In this document: piece after piece, positions 37,361-46,698 of the stretch
Position numbering within the stretch: position 1 is the first letter of the stretch
Layout: each line of letters opens with the position of its first letter
Origin: Methylotenera oryzisoli
GTDB lineage: Bacteria; Pseudomonadota; Gammaproteobacteria; Burkholderiales; Methylophilaceae
Assembly: GCF_004661485.1 (NCBI RefSeq)
Contig: NZ_PQVH01000005.1
Coordinates: 62,001 to 126,000 of the forward strand
Reading direction: 5' to 3'
DNA: 64,000 nt
Program-made: the position numbers and the translations under genes
The notes under the pieces: model-generated
The model's database searches: none
Told to the model about the DNA's origin: nothing
Seen by the model: only the letters and a program-made list of their open reading frames with translations

Positions 37361-39025
37361 ATGGCTCAATATGTAATGTCGATGCTCCGCGTGAGCAAAA
37401 TTGTCCCTCCCAAAAAACAGATTATTAAAGATATTTCTTTGTCTTTTTTCCCCGGCGCAAAAATCGGTCTGCTGGGTTTAAATGGCTCCGGTAAATCTAC
37501 GGTGCTACGCATTATGGCGGGCGCCGATAAAGAGTTTGAGGGTGAGGTGCAGTGGCAGCCGAATATTTCGATCGGCTATTTACCTCAAGAGCCGCAGTTA
37601 GATGCGAATAAAACCGTGCGAGAAGAAGTAGAAAGCGGCATGGGTGCAGTGATGGAGGCTAAGCAAAAGCTAGAGGAAGTGTACGCAGCTTATGCCGAGC
37701 CTGATGCAGACTTTGATAAGCTGGCGGAAGAGCAAGCGCGTTATGAAAATATCATTGCTGCGAGTGGTTCTGACGTTGAGCATCAACTAGAAATTGCGGC
37801 TGACGCCCTGCGCTTACCAGCTTGGGATGCAAAAATTGGTCCGTTATCTGGCGGTGAGAAGCGCCGTGTCGCTTTGTGCAAGTTGTTATTATCTAAGCCA
37901 GATATGCTGTTACTAGATGAGCCAACCAACCATCTGGATGCAGAGTCTGTAGAGTGGTTAGAGCAGTTCTTAGTGCGCTTTCCGGGCACTGTGGTGGCGG
38001 TTACCCATGACCGGTACTTCCTTGATAATGCGGCGGAATGGATTTTAGAGTTAGACCGTGGGCACGGTATTCCATGGAAAGGCAATTACTCTAGCTGGTT
38101 AGATCAGAAGCAAGCCCGTTTGGCGCTAGAAGAGTCGCAAGAGTCATCACGCCGTAAAGCGCTGAATACTGAGTTGGAGTGGGTACGCCAGAACCCAAAA
38201 GCACGTCAGGCCAAGAGCAAGGCGCGTATTGCACGTTATGAAGAGTTAGCAAGCGCCGAGTACCAAAAACGCAATGAAACACAGGAGATTTTTATCCCTG
38301 CTGGTGAGCGTTTAGGCGACCAAGTAATTGAGTTTAATGGTGTGAGCAAAGCATTTAAAGACCGTTTACTGATTGATAACCTGAGCTTTAGCATTCCAGC
38401 TGGTGCGATTGTGGGCATTATCGGCCCGAACGGTGCGGGTAAATCTACCCTGTTCAAGATGATTACTGGTATGGAACAGCCAGATAGCGGTGAAGTGAAC
38501 ATCGGTCAAACCGTTAAGCTGGCTTACGTAGACCAAAGCCGTGATGTGTTGAGTAATGATAAGACTGTGTTTGACGAAATCTCAGGTGGCTCAGACATTT
38601 TAACTGTGGGCCGTTATGAAACACCATCTCGTGCTTACATTGGCCGCTTTAACTTTAAAGGCGGCGATCAGCAGAAAATCGTTGGTCAACTGTCAGGCGG
38701 TGAGCGTGGACGTCTACATTTAGCAAAAACGCTGATTTCAGGCGGCAACGTATTGCTGCTTGATGAACCGTCAAACGATTTAGATGTAGAAACATTACGT
38801 GCGCTGGAGGATGCATTACTAGAGTTTGCGGGCAGCGTGTTAGTGATCTCGCATGACCGCTGGTTCTTAGACCGTATCGCCACGCATATCTTGGCGGCTG
38901 AAGGCGAGTCGCAATGGACGTTCTTTAATGGTAATTATCAGGAATATGAAGCTGATAAACGTAAACGTTTAGGTGAGGAAGGCGCGAAGCCAAAACGTAT
39001 TCGTTATAAGCCGATTGCTCGTTAG
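37361..39025 (+). CDS. ettA: EttA, energy-dependent translational throttle ABC-F protein
   Basis: Soluble ABC-F ATPase that binds the ribosomal E site and gates elongation according to ATP/ADP ratio. The 554-residue protein matches E. coli EttA in length and start (M-A-Q-Y-V). It has two ABC domains: Walker A G-L-N-G-S-G-K-S-T and G-P-N-G-A-G-K-S-T, two signature sequences (L-S-G-G-E-K-R-R and L-S-G-G-E-R-G-R) and Walker B with L-L-D-E-P-T-N-H-L-D and L-L-D-E-P-S-N-D-L-D. The arm and inter-domain linker are present, without membrane helices. ATG 37361 is chosen over 37283 by homology. The PIN gene starts 9 bp after its stop. Confidence 0.95.
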   Translation: MAQYVMSMLRVSKIVPPKKQIIKDISLSFFPGAKIGLLGLNGSGKSTVLRIMAGADKEFEGEVQWQPNISIGYLPQEPQLDANKTVREEVESGMGAVMEAKQKLEEVYAAYAEPDADFDKLAEEQARYENIIAASGSDVEHQLEIAADALRLPAWDAKIGPLSGGEKRRVALCKLLLSKPDMLLLDEPTNHLDAESVEWLEQFLVRFPGTVVAVTHDRYFLDNAAEWILELDRGHGIPWKGNYSSWLDQKQARLALEESQESSRRKALNTELEWVRQNPKARQAKSKARIARYEELASAEYQKRNETQEIFIPAGERLGDQVIEFNGVSKAFKDRLLIDNLSFSIPAGAIVGIIGPNGAGKSTLFKMITGMEQPDSGEVNIGQTVKLAYVDQSRDVLSNDKTVFDEISGGSDILTVGRYETPSRAYIGRFNFKGGDQQKIVGQLSGGERGRLHLAKTLISGGNVLLLDEPSNDLDVETLRALEDALLEFAGSVLVISHDRWFLDRIATHILAAEGESQWTFFNGNYQEYEADKRKRLGEEGAKPKRIRYKPIAR

Positions 39026-39034
39026 AGCTTACAC

Positions 39035-39529
39035 ATGAGCCGCACCGTCTTAAGGGCTGACTTCTTCGACGCCTCGGCACTAGCCAAAGTTTACTGCGAC
39101 GAACCACGTTCAGATGTGGTGCGCCAGTATTTCAACAGTCGTGCAACTAAGTACACAACGCCCTTTTGCTTCTATGAAGCAATGAACGTACTCAAAGGAA
39201 AATGGAAAAGCAAGGGTCAGCTCACGCAGGAGCAATATGTTGATGCAGCATTTCGTCTTACCGCTTGGTATGGTGCCTCGTCGTCACAAGTTAAAGACCT
39301 CAACTTCATAGACCCTTTGACCTTTTCCTATGCAAGAGATCTCGCCCAGCGAAGCAAGCTTGACCTCTCTGACGCTTTTCAGATTTTGAGTGTCAAAAAA
39401 GGATATTTTTCTGACTTGGTAAATGAATCCGCAACGCTTCTAGTTACCGCAGATAAAGAGCTCGCTAACGCAGCAAGATTTGAGGGGCTGAAGGCATGGA
39501 ATGTTATGGAGGAGCCTGCCCCAACGTAA
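39035..39529 (+). CDS. PIN-domain ribonuclease-like protein (VapC-like, orphan)
   Basis: Protein of 164 residues with a PIN fold: D-A-S-A-L-A-K-V-Y near residue 12 (first acidic residue), F-Y-E-A-M near 46, L-D-L-S-D-A near 111 and a late T-A-D-K near 143. These four acidic positions would hold Mg2+ for RNA cleavage. Type II VapC toxins look like this, but no small antitoxin gene lies next to it: ettA ends 9 bp upstream and no short frame is seen on either side. It may act as a solitary RNase or be regulated by a distant partner. Family assignment is fair, toxin role unproven. Confidence 0.78.
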   Translation: MSRTVLRADFFDASALAKVYCDEPRSDVVRQYFNSRATKYTTPFCFYEAMNVLKGKWKSKGQLTQEQYVDAAFRLTAWYGASSSQVKDLNFIDPLTFSYARDLAQRSKLDLSDAFQILSVKKGYFSDLVNESATLLVTADKELANAARFEGLKAWNVMEEPAPT

Positions 39530-39585
39530 GCCACGGTATGTCGAATGCTGTGACATTGATTTGGCGGGCAATCTCCTAATCTGTC

Positions 39586-40392
39586 CTATTTTGACTGTTC
39601 AACACTAATGTGAGGTTTATGCGGTGCATTCTTTGCAAGTCTGTCCCAAAGTGCAGGCGGAATCAGTCGCATCAGCCTTGCTACCCAGCCCATTTGCCAA
39701 GGGATGACCACAAAACGCCGCTTGTGCTCAATCGCATTCACAAATTTATGTGCTGCGATATCCACATCCATTAAGAATGGCATTTTATAGGTGTTGATAT
39801 CGGTCATTGGGGTGCGGATATAGCCCGGAGCAATGGTGGTGACAGCGATATTGTGATGTAACATTTCCACACGTAAACTTTCCAGATAGGCAATGGCGGC
39901 AGCTTTAGACGCACTATATGCCCCTGCGCCCGGTAAGCCACGTATGCCAGCTACACTGGCGATGCCGACTAACTGAGCTGGCTGGCCATTGTCGGCGGCT
40001 AAGTGCATGGCATGAATAAATGGTTGAAATGTATTCACAAGACCGATCACATTGATATCCATCACGGCCTGAAATGCATTGGTGTCTACCGCATTTTCGG
40101 TGAGTGTGCCGCTACTGACACCTGCGCTGCCAATCACAACATTAGGTGCGCCATAGTGCTGTATAAAATGCTGCGCAGCAGAGCTCAGTGCCTCGCCATC
40201 GCGTACGTCTAACGCATAAACTGCGCATTTGACGCGATAGCTGGATTCTAAAGTCTGCTGTAGTGCTTGTAAGTGCTCACTACGCCTTGCTGCCATGCCA
40301 ATGATTGTATCTTTGCCTGAATAGCGCTTGGCATATTCATATGCTAGTGCTTCTCCTATGCCGCTGGATGCACCGGTGATAAAAACTTTCAT
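39586..40392 (-). CDS. Short-chain dehydrogenase/reductase (SDR)
   Basis: NAD(P)-dependent oxidoreductase of 268 residues with the classical SDR pattern: T-G-A-S-S-G-I-G near residue 5, an N-N-A-G-like motif reading G-S-A-G near 90, catalytic S (about 150) and Y-S-A-S-K (about 161), then P-G-Y-I-R-T-P near 190. G-S-A-G in place of N-A-G is a minor variation. ATG 40392 is preferred over ATG 40398 because GGAAG sits six bases before it. A hydrophobic C-terminal stretch near 235-245 may associate with membrane. The substrate is unknown. It follows the strong dsbA terminator. Confidence 0.88.
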   Translation of the reverse strand: MKVFITGASSGIGEALAYEYAKRYSGKDTIIGMAARRSEHLQALQQTLESSYRVKCAVYALDVRDGEALSSAAQHFIQHYGAPNVVIGSAGVSSGTLTENAVDTNAFQAVMDINVIGLVNTFQPFIHAMHLAADNGQPAQLVGIASVAGIRGLPGAGAYSASKAAAIAYLESLRVEMLHHNIAVTTIAPGYIRTPMTDINTYKMPFLMDVDIAAHKFVNAIEHKRRFVVIPWQMGWVARLMRLIPPALWDRLAKNAPHKPHISVEQSK

Positions 40393-40441
40393 CGCCATCT
40401 TCCATTATTATTAATTGTTGCATGACAGTTCATGTAAATAT

Positions 40442-40478
40442 AAAACCCCGTTTTGCGATATAGCAGAAACGGGGTTTT
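40442..40478 (-). terminator. Rho-independent terminator after dsbA
   Basis: A perfect 12 bp stem (AAAACCCCGTTT at 40442-40453, AAACGGGGTTTT at 40467-40478) with a 13-base loop. The arms end in runs of T on either strand, so it can act in both directions, but the leftward dsbA transcript is the obvious one. Confidence 0.85.
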
Positions 40479-40566
40479 AAGTTTAGGACAGCCAGAGTAA
40501 TTTACCAATTAAAAAGCTTTTCATACCAAGCTTTAAGCCAGGCTTTAAACCAGTGGGGTGAGGCCG

Positions 40567-41214
40567 TTACTTTTTTGCTGGGGCAGCTGCCCTGGCTTTA
40601 TCGGCACGAATGTTGGCGATGATGTAGTCAGCAGTTTTTAGCGCTGCATCATTGTTGCCTGCCATGGTGCTTGAAGTAATGAATTGACCATTGATAATTA
40701 AGCTAGGCACGCCAGTGGCACCTGAAGAACGGAAGATGTTAGCCGCACGATTTAAGCTAGTGTTGGTCGCAAATGAGCCAAACGCTTCTTCCACTTTTCT
40801 TTTATCTAGGCCGCTTTGTTGTGTAACCCAGTTAATCGCAGCTTTTTCATCAGTAGGATTGAGTGATTTTTTAGTGTGAATCGCTTCAAATAACGGTGTG
40901 TGCAATTTTTCTAACACACCTAGTGTTTCCATTGCATAGTAAGCTTTCGCCATTGGTGCCCATGCTTGGTGCGGTAGCCCTGGTACGCGTTTAAACGCTA
41001 CATCTGCCGGTAATTTCTTTACCCATGCGTTGATCGGTGTTTCCATGCTGTGGCAATGGCCACAGCCGTACCAAAATAGCTCAATTACCTCAATCTTGTT
41101 TGGGTTATCGGTATTGATGGTTTGTGCGGTGCGATCAAAGTCTTTACCCATTTGCGGTTCAGCCATGACGCTAAATGAGGCTAGCAACATTAAAGCGGTT
41201 AATAATTTTTTCAT
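40567..41214 (-). CDS. dsbA: Thiol:disulfide interchange protein DsbA
   Basis: Periplasmic oxidase that introduces disulfide bonds into exported proteins. The 215-residue protein has a signal peptide (cleavage after V-M-A), a thioredoxin fold with active site W-Y-G-C-G-H-C-H near residue 50 (CGHC is a DsbA-type motif), the inserted helical domain and the cis-Pro loop G-V-P-S near 172. The tail is Ala/Lys rich. It stands alone, between a strong terminator and the SPOR gene region. EptA-type transferases contain disulfides, so it may support them, although its general role is broad. Confidence 0.93.
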   Translation of the reverse strand: MKKLLTALMLLASFSVMAEPQMGKDFDRTAQTINTDNPNKIEVIELFWYGCGHCHSMETPINAWVKKLPADVAFKRVPGLPHQAWAPMAKAYYAMETLGVLEKLHTPLFEAIHTKKSLNPTDEKAAINWVTQQSGLDKRKVEEAFGSFATNTSLNRAANIFRSSGATGVPSLIINGQFITSSTMAGNNDAALKTADYIIANIRADKARAAAPAKK

Positions 41215-41375
41215 TGATATTGTCCTTGTTAACGATTCTTTAAATTTGTAATTAAAAATTCAGCTATTCAACAAACGTGTCATCTTAAACGTCTCATCTT
41301 GCAATTTGGCTGACAATTATTTCTTATCAATACTGTTTGTTGATTGCGATCACTTTGCATTGACCAGTGCAGTCT

Positions 41376-41999
41376 CTATTGGGTTTCATTATTGATGGTA
41401 ATTAAATCAGATTTAAAACCATTGCTGGCCAAATCCGCCTTAGTTTTATTAATGAGCTCCAGATTCTTGAGCGGTCCCACGCGTACGCGGTGCCAAACTC
41501 CCTTGTTCGGGATGGTTGCGGTCTGTACCACAGCTTCAAAACCTTGTAAGGCCAGTGTGGCTTTCATATTGTCTGCTTCGTCTTCAGTTTGAAAAGCACC
41601 TACCTGTAAAAAGTAAGTATTTTTAACTGAAGGCTCAGTGCTTTGCTCCTTGATTTTCACCTCTTCGGTAGTTACCTGACGCTCGCTGCCAGGCAGTATG
41701 GTGTAAAAATCAAAACGCGTTTTATCTTCAGCTGTTTCAGCTGGTTTAGTTTTCTCTTCTGCAGCGGCCTCTTTATCCTGTGCCGCTTTTTCTTGAGTGG
41801 TATCTGCGATTTTTTCAGAGACTGGCTTATTAGGTGAGGCTAAATCGGCAAATGGGCTTTCTTCACCCTTAATCATCATCACTACCGCTAAAGAAGCGGC
41901 TACGCCCAGTAAAAACCCGATTAATAAACCAGTGACAAATGGATTGCCCTGGCTTGGTTTGGACGAACGTTCTGGTCTAGGTTTGTAATCCCTGCTCAT
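41376..41999 (-). CDS. SPOR-domain membrane protein (FtsN-like)
   Basis: Bitopic inner-membrane protein of 207 residues. A short basic cytoplasmic segment is followed by one transmembrane helix (about 24-44), an Ala/Glu/Lys-rich linker (about 50-95) and a C-terminal SPOR domain (about 125-205) with Y-F-L-Q-V-G-A-F and R-V-R-V-G-P, which binds denuded glycan strands at the septum. The layout matches FtsN-like proteins of betaproteobacteria, which lie next to argS, as here: it starts 9 bp after argS and is co-transcribed with it. A divisome role is inferred from the domain. Confidence 0.9.
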   Translation of the reverse strand: MSRDYKPRPERSSKPSQGNPFVTGLLIGFLLGVAASLAVVMMIKGEESPFADLASPNKPVSEKIADTTQEKAAQDKEAAAEEKTKPAETAEDKTRFDFYTILPGSERQVTTEEVKIKEQSTEPSVKNTYFLQVGAFQTEDEADNMKATLALQGFEAVVQTATIPNKGVWHRVRVGPLKNLELINKTKADLASNGFKSDLITINNETQ

Positions 42000-42008
42000 A
42001 ATGATTCC

Positions 42009-43667
42009 TTACATTCTTTCTTTAGCTGCGACACCCAGTAAATCCAGGCCGTTTTTAAGCACTTGCTGGGTAGCGCTAATTAAACTTAAGCGTGCGAGTT
42101 TTAACTGTTCATCTTCGATTAAGAATTTATATTCGTTGTAGTAGCTGTGCAGGTCGCTAGCTAATTCTTTTAGGTAATTAGCTACCACATGCGGTGCCAA
42201 CTCGGTTGCTGCATTGGCTACGACTTCTGGGTACTCGCTTAAACGCTGCATCAACGCGGTTTCATGCGCTGTAGTGAGTGGGCTCAGGTTAACGTGCGCA
42301 AGGCTGCTTGCGTCACCACTCCATTGGCTGAGCACGCTGCAAATCCGAGCATGTGCATATTGTATGTAATACACCGGATTATCGTTACTTTGGCTACGCG
42401 CTAAATCAATATCGAATACCAATTGTGAATCGGCACGGCGTGCGGCTAGGAAATAGCGCGTTGCATCGCAGCCTACTTCTTCAATTAAGTCACGTAATGT
42501 GACATAGCTGCCAGCACGTTTAGAGAGTTTAACTTCTTCGCCACCGCGCATCACGGTCACCATTTGATGCAGTACGTAATCTGGCCAGCCTTTAGGGATG
42601 CCGATATCTAGAGCCTGCAAGCCTGCGCGTACGCGGGTGATGGTGCTGTGATGGTCAGCGCCCTGCTCGTTAATTACACGTACAAAACCGCGGTTCCATT
42701 TGTCGGTGTGGTAAGCCACATCCGGTACAAAATAGGTGTAGCCGCCATCGGTTTTACGCATCACGCGGTCTTTGTCATCACCAAAGTCTGTGGTTTTAAG
42801 CCATAGTGCGTCGTTTTCTTCATAAGTGTGACCGCTTTTAATCAGCGCTTGCACCGTTTGCTCCACTTTACCGGTGGTATAGAGCGCACTTTCTAATGAA
42901 AATACGTCAAATTTAATTTGAAATGCTTTTAAGTCTAAATCTTGCTCGTGGCGTAAATATGCCACGCTAAAGGCGCGAATTGAATTTAAATCATTGATGT
43001 CGCCACTGGCGGTGACTTCAATGTCGTCGGCAACCACGGTATGCTTGGCTAAGAATGCTGCAGCAATATCGTTAATGTATTCACCACGGTAGCCATTCTC
43101 CGGAAAGCTCTCATGCTCGGTAGAGATGCCTTTGCATCGCGCCAATACAGAAATGGTTAGGTTGTCGATTTGTGCACCGGCATCGTTGTAGTAGAACTCA
43201 CGAGTGACATCCCAGCCATTGGCATCCAACAGACGTGCCAAGCAGTCACCTACCGCGGCACCGCGGCCATGACCGACGTGCAGTGGGCCGGTTGGGTTGG
43301 CGGATACAAATTCTACTTGTACTTTTTGCTGCTGGCCGTTGTTGTTACGGCCGTATTGCGCACCCGCGTTGAGAATATCTTTAATCACAACCTGCTTGGA
43401 TTGCGGGCTTAAAAAGAAGTTAATAAAGCCGGCGCCTGCAATTTCAGTTTTAGCGATATATTCGCTGGCTGGTAATGCTTCAATAATCTGGGTGGCGATC
43501 GCGCGCGGGTTTTGTTTTAGCGGTTTAGCCAAAACCAAGGCCAAATTTGTGGCAAAATCGCCATGGTCGGCTGATTTTGGGCGCTCTAATATAATCGTTA
43601 GGTCAGTAATTTCTGGCGCAATCGTTTTTGCGGCAGTCGTTAGTAATTGGGTAAGATGTGTTTTCAC
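42009..43667 (-). CDS. argS: Arginyl-tRNA synthetase
   Basis: Class I synthetase charging tRNA-Arg, 552 residues, the normal bacterial ArgS length. The N-terminal additional domain with [10 protein letters not shown] (about 35-45), the HIGH-like motif H-V-G-H-G-R-G (about 126-132), the class I KMSKS counterpart K-L-S-K-R-A-G (about 382) and the C-terminal helical DALR domain ending in the usual C-terminal Met are all visible. It is divergent from priA with a 286 bp gap, and is followed by the SPOR gene. Essential housekeeping gene. Confidence 0.97.
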   Translation of the reverse strand: MKTHLTQLLTTAAKTIAPEITDLTIILERPKSADHGDFATNLALVLAKPLKQNPRAIATQIIEALPASEYIAKTEIAGAGFINFFLSPQSKQVVIKDILNAGAQYGRNNNGQQQKVQVEFVSANPTGPLHVGHGRGAAVGDCLARLLDANGWDVTREFYYNDAGAQIDNLTISVLARCKGISTEHESFPENGYRGEYINDIAAAFLAKHTVVADDIEVTASGDINDLNSIRAFSVAYLRHEQDLDLKAFQIKFDVFSLESALYTTGKVEQTVQALIKSGHTYEENDALWLKTTDFGDDKDRVMRKTDGGYTYFVPDVAYHTDKWNRGFVRVINEQGADHHSTITRVRAGLQALDIGIPKGWPDYVLHQMVTVMRGGEEVKLSKRAGSYVTLRDLIEEVGCDATRYFLAARRADSQLVFDIDLARSQSNDNPVYYIQYAHARICSVLSQWSGDASSLAHVNLSPLTTAHETALMQRLSEYPEVVANAATELAPHVVANYLKELASDLHSYYNEYKFLIEDEQLKLARLSLISATQQVLKNGLDLLGVAAKERM

Positions 43668-43953
43668 AATAATTACATAAAATCTAAAAACGGTATTTTA
43701 ACCCATATTGGTGCATATATTATTGCTTAGAACACTAAGTGATCAAGTTACGGTGGCGACGTGCGTCTAAGGGCTTGAGATAATCAGCATTTAGGTGAAA
43801 AAGTCGCAGATAAAGATGGGGTTAAATATTTTAATTGGTGCTAAAAGCCGCATAATAGACGGCAAATTTTCACTCATTTTCCTAATCTAAAGCGGCTTTA
43901 ACTTTTACTCCATTTTTATGCTTAAAAACTTTTAATCCGTAGCGTTATTACCA

Positions 43954-46215
43954 TTGTCAAAACCTATTTTACAAATTGCACTTGATGTACCGCTGGCGCG
44001 CTTATTTGATTATTTAAGTGCGGGTCAGCACGTACAAGTTGGCCAGCGGGTATTAGTGCCGTTTGGGCGTCGCAATCAAATTGGTATCGTGATGGCATTG
44101 GCAGATAGCAGTGAGTTTGCCATCGAGAAGCTTAAGCCTATCACGCAGGTATTTAGTGATGAAGTGCCGCTGGATGCAGAAGTGTTAAGTTTGATTAAAT
44201 TTAGCGCAGATTATTATCACTATCCATTTGGACAGGCCTTGCTGGCGGCTTTACCTGCGCGTTTACGCCAAGTGGCGCCAGCCGTTGCACGTAAACAATA
44301 TTGTTATCAAATCACGGGGGCCGGCCAGCAAGTCGATATGGAATCCTTGCCCAAGCGGCAGCGCGTACTGCGCATGGTGTTGCAAGCCCTGCAAAACGAG
44401 GGTGCGCAGTCGGAAGCAGCGCTGGATGCGCTGTCTGGCAGTGCGCGTAAGGCAGCAAAAGAGCTGGTTAGTTTAGGCTATGCTGTCACTGAGCAGGTGC
44501 TGGCGGTAAAGCGTGTGCCGGCGATTTTGGAAACACCGCAACCCGCACTCAATGCGGAGCAGGCGGCGGCGGTGGCGAGCATTACGCAAGAAGTACAAAC
44601 CTTTAAGGCTTGGCTGCTGCACGGGATTACCGGCAGTGGTAAAACGGAGGTATATATCCGTTTAATGCAGCACGTTTTGCAACAGCAGGAAGCGCATGGA
44701 GCTGCGCAGCACAGCGCTCAAGTACTGGTACTGGTGCCCGAAATTAACCTGACGCCACAGCTGGAGGCCAGATTCAGAGCGCGCTTGCCACAATATCATC
44801 TTGTGAGTTTACATAGTAGCCTGAGCGAGAGTGAGCGCTTACATAATTGGCAGTTGGCGCAATCAGGCGCTGCACAAATTATTATCGGTACGCGTCTTTC
44901 AATTTTTACGCCTATCCCTCACCTCAAGCTGATTCTTATCGATGAAGAGCATGACAGCTCTTACAAGCAGCAAGATAGCATGCGCTACCATGCGCGTGAT
45001 GTTGCCTTAGTACGTGCCAAACGCCTGAATATTCCAGTGGTGATGGGCTCTGCCACCCCGGCGTTGGAAAGCTGGTATAACGCGATGGGTAGCCAAGTGC
45101 AGGGGGTAAGCGCTACGCCTAGCCAGACTAATAAATATGGCTTGCTCACATTAAAGCAGCGCGCGGTGAGTGCAGCCCAGCTCCCTAAAATTGATTGTAT
45201 TGATACCACCAAGGTGAACTTGCAGCACGGTCTGACGCCGCAGCTGGTTTCCGCATTACGCCTGCGGCTGGAACGCAAAGAACAATCGCTATTATTTATC
45301 AATCGTCGTGGTTATTCGCCAGTATTACTGTGTACCGCATGTCATTGGATTGCGCCGTGCACGCGCTGCAGTAGCCGCTTGGTCGTGCATCTGGGGCAAA
45401 AAAAATTGCGCTGCCATCACTGCGGCCATGAGCAGCGCATTCCGCACCAATGCCCAAGCTGTGGCGATGCCGATTTACACCCAACTGGTCACGGTACACA
45501 ACGTTTGGAGCAGACGCTCGCTAGCTTATTGTCGACAGCACGTATTGCGCGTGTGGATAGAGACAGCATTAGCCGTAAGCATGCTTTGGTTGAGATATTA
45601 GACCGTGTGCATAATCAGGAGATTGATATTTTAGTGGGTACGCAAATGCTGGCGAAAGGGCACGATTTCCCTAATTTAACGCTAGTAGGCGTCATTGATA
45701 CAGATAGCGCGCTACACAGCCCGGACTTTAGGGCGAGTGAGCGTTTGTTTGCACAACTAATGCAAGTGGCCGGCCGCGCCGGGCGTGCCGATAAGGCTGG
45801 GCAAGTGATTATTCAGACGGCATTTCCAGATCACGCACTGTTTAATGCGCTGCGCAGTCAGGATTACGCAAGCTATGCCAATGATTTGTTGTTGGAGCGT
45901 GAACAGGTGCAGTTTCCGCCTTACGTGTTTACCGCATTACTGCGTGCTGAGGCGCATGATTTTTCCCTAGTACAGCAATTTCTGCAGTTGGCATTTACAG
46001 GCGCGCGCGCGTTGAGTCAGCATGTGGTGACTTATGACCCAGTGCGACCACAGATGGAGCGTCTAAAGGGCATGGAACGTGGCTATATTTTGATGCATGC
46101 GCATCAACGGCCGGCATTGCAAAAACTGTTGACGCAATTAGTATATCAATTAAGGTCTGAACCAATAGCGGCTAAAGTGAGATGGGCCGTGGACGTGAAT
46201 CCCCTAGAGTTTTGA
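43954..46215 (+). CDS. priA: Primosomal protein N' (PriA helicase)
   Basis: 3'-5' DNA helicase that restarts stalled replication forks, 753 residues. It has the N-terminal PriA DNA-binding region, a superfamily 2 motor with Walker A G-I-T-G-S-G-K-T-E (about 226) and D-E-E-H-D (about 330), and the zinc-binding Cys array (C-x2-C at about 461, 470, 488 and 501) that is specific for PriA. The only fitting start is TTG at 43954, with a weak ribosome site; homologues begin with similar I-L-x-I-A-L-D. Divergent from argS. Confidence 0.95.
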   Translation: MSKPILQIALDVPLARLFDYLSAGQHVQVGQRVLVPFGRRNQIGIVMALADSSEFAIEKLKPITQVFSDEVPLDAEVLSLIKFSADYYHYPFGQALLAALPARLRQVAPAVARKQYCYQITGAGQQVDMESLPKRQRVLRMVLQALQNEGAQSEAALDALSGSARKAAKELVSLGYAVTEQVLAVKRVPAILETPQPALNAEQAAAVASITQEVQTFKAWLLHGITGSGKTEVYIRLMQHVLQQQEAHGAAQHSAQVLVLVPEINLTPQLEARFRARLPQYHLVSLHSSLSESERLHNWQLAQSGAAQIIIGTRLSIFTPIPHLKLILIDEEHDSSYKQQDSMRYHARDVALVRAKRLNIPVVMGSATPALESWYNAMGSQVQGVSATPSQTNKYGLLTLKQRAVSAAQLPKIDCIDTTKVNLQHGLTPQLVSALRLRLERKEQSLLFINRRGYSPVLLCTACHWIAPCTRCSSRLVVHLGQKKLRCHHCGHEQRIPHQCPSCGDADLHPTGHGTQRLEQTLASLLSTARIARVDRDSISRKHALVEILDRVHNQEIDILVGTQMLAKGHDFPNLTLVGVIDTDSALHSPDFRASERLFAQLMQVAGRAGRADKAGQVIIQTAFPDHALFNALRSQDYASYANDLLLEREQVQFPPYVFTALLRAEAHDFSLVQQFLQLAFTGARALSQHVVTYDPVRPQMERLKGMERGYILMHAHQRPALQKLLTQLVYQLRSEPIAAKVRWAVDVNPLEF

Positions 46216-46338
46216 TGGATGTTGCATGGGTAGGACACAACATCTATGCCACTTGTACTTAATTCGCTTAATTGACTGCGAACAAATCACAAGCAGACAT
46301 AGATGATTGTGCGGTACTGCGGGTTATGCCGCTTTAAT

Positions 46339-46674
46339 TTAACAATCTACAACATTAATTTGCTCAGAGAGGCGGATAAAGCGTTCTACTGGTGTGACCC
46401 AAACAATGCCGTCACCTACTTGGCCGGTATGGCCGATTTCTACAATGGTTTGCAAAATGCCTTCGAGCAAGTCGTCACTCACCACCATGATAATCATCAC
46501 TTTGGGGCTGTAGTCCGTTAGCTCTTCCCGTATGCCTTGGGCTGGTTTTGCCAAATGATGGCCGCAGCCATCCACTTTGCTCACCGTCATGCCCGGAAAG
46601 CCCTTGATGTTGCGCAGGGATGAGCGAATTTTTGCTAAACGATGCGGTTGTATCACTGCTCTAATTTCTTTCAT
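46339..46674 (-). CDS. PII-like signalling protein at the end of the czc operon
   Basis: A 111-residue protein of the PII/GlnB superfamily: M-K-E-I-R-A-V-I-Q-P near the start (helix/strand 1), P-G-M-T-V-S-K near 29 and G-x-G-I-V-W-V near 89 match the fold. The T-loop is divergent and lacks the usual uridylylated Tyr region, so it is a PII-like protein rather than GlnB. Its position directly after czcA (24 bp) suggests a sensor or modulator of metal efflux; such genes are repeatedly found next to Czc-type RND pumps, but ligand and target are not known. Confidence 0.82.
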   Translation of the reverse strand: MKEIRAVIQPHRLAKIRSSLRNIKGFPGMTVSKVDGCGHHLAKPAQGIREELTDYSPKVMIIMVVSDDLLEGILQTIVEIGHTGQVGDGIVWVTPVERFIRLSEQINVVDC

Positions 46675-46698
46675 TAAACAATCCCTTTCAACGACTGG

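Noticed and set aside
46303-46521. 72-codon plus-strand frame over the PII-like gene
   Set aside because: Antisense to a clear PII-superfamily protein; shadow frame.
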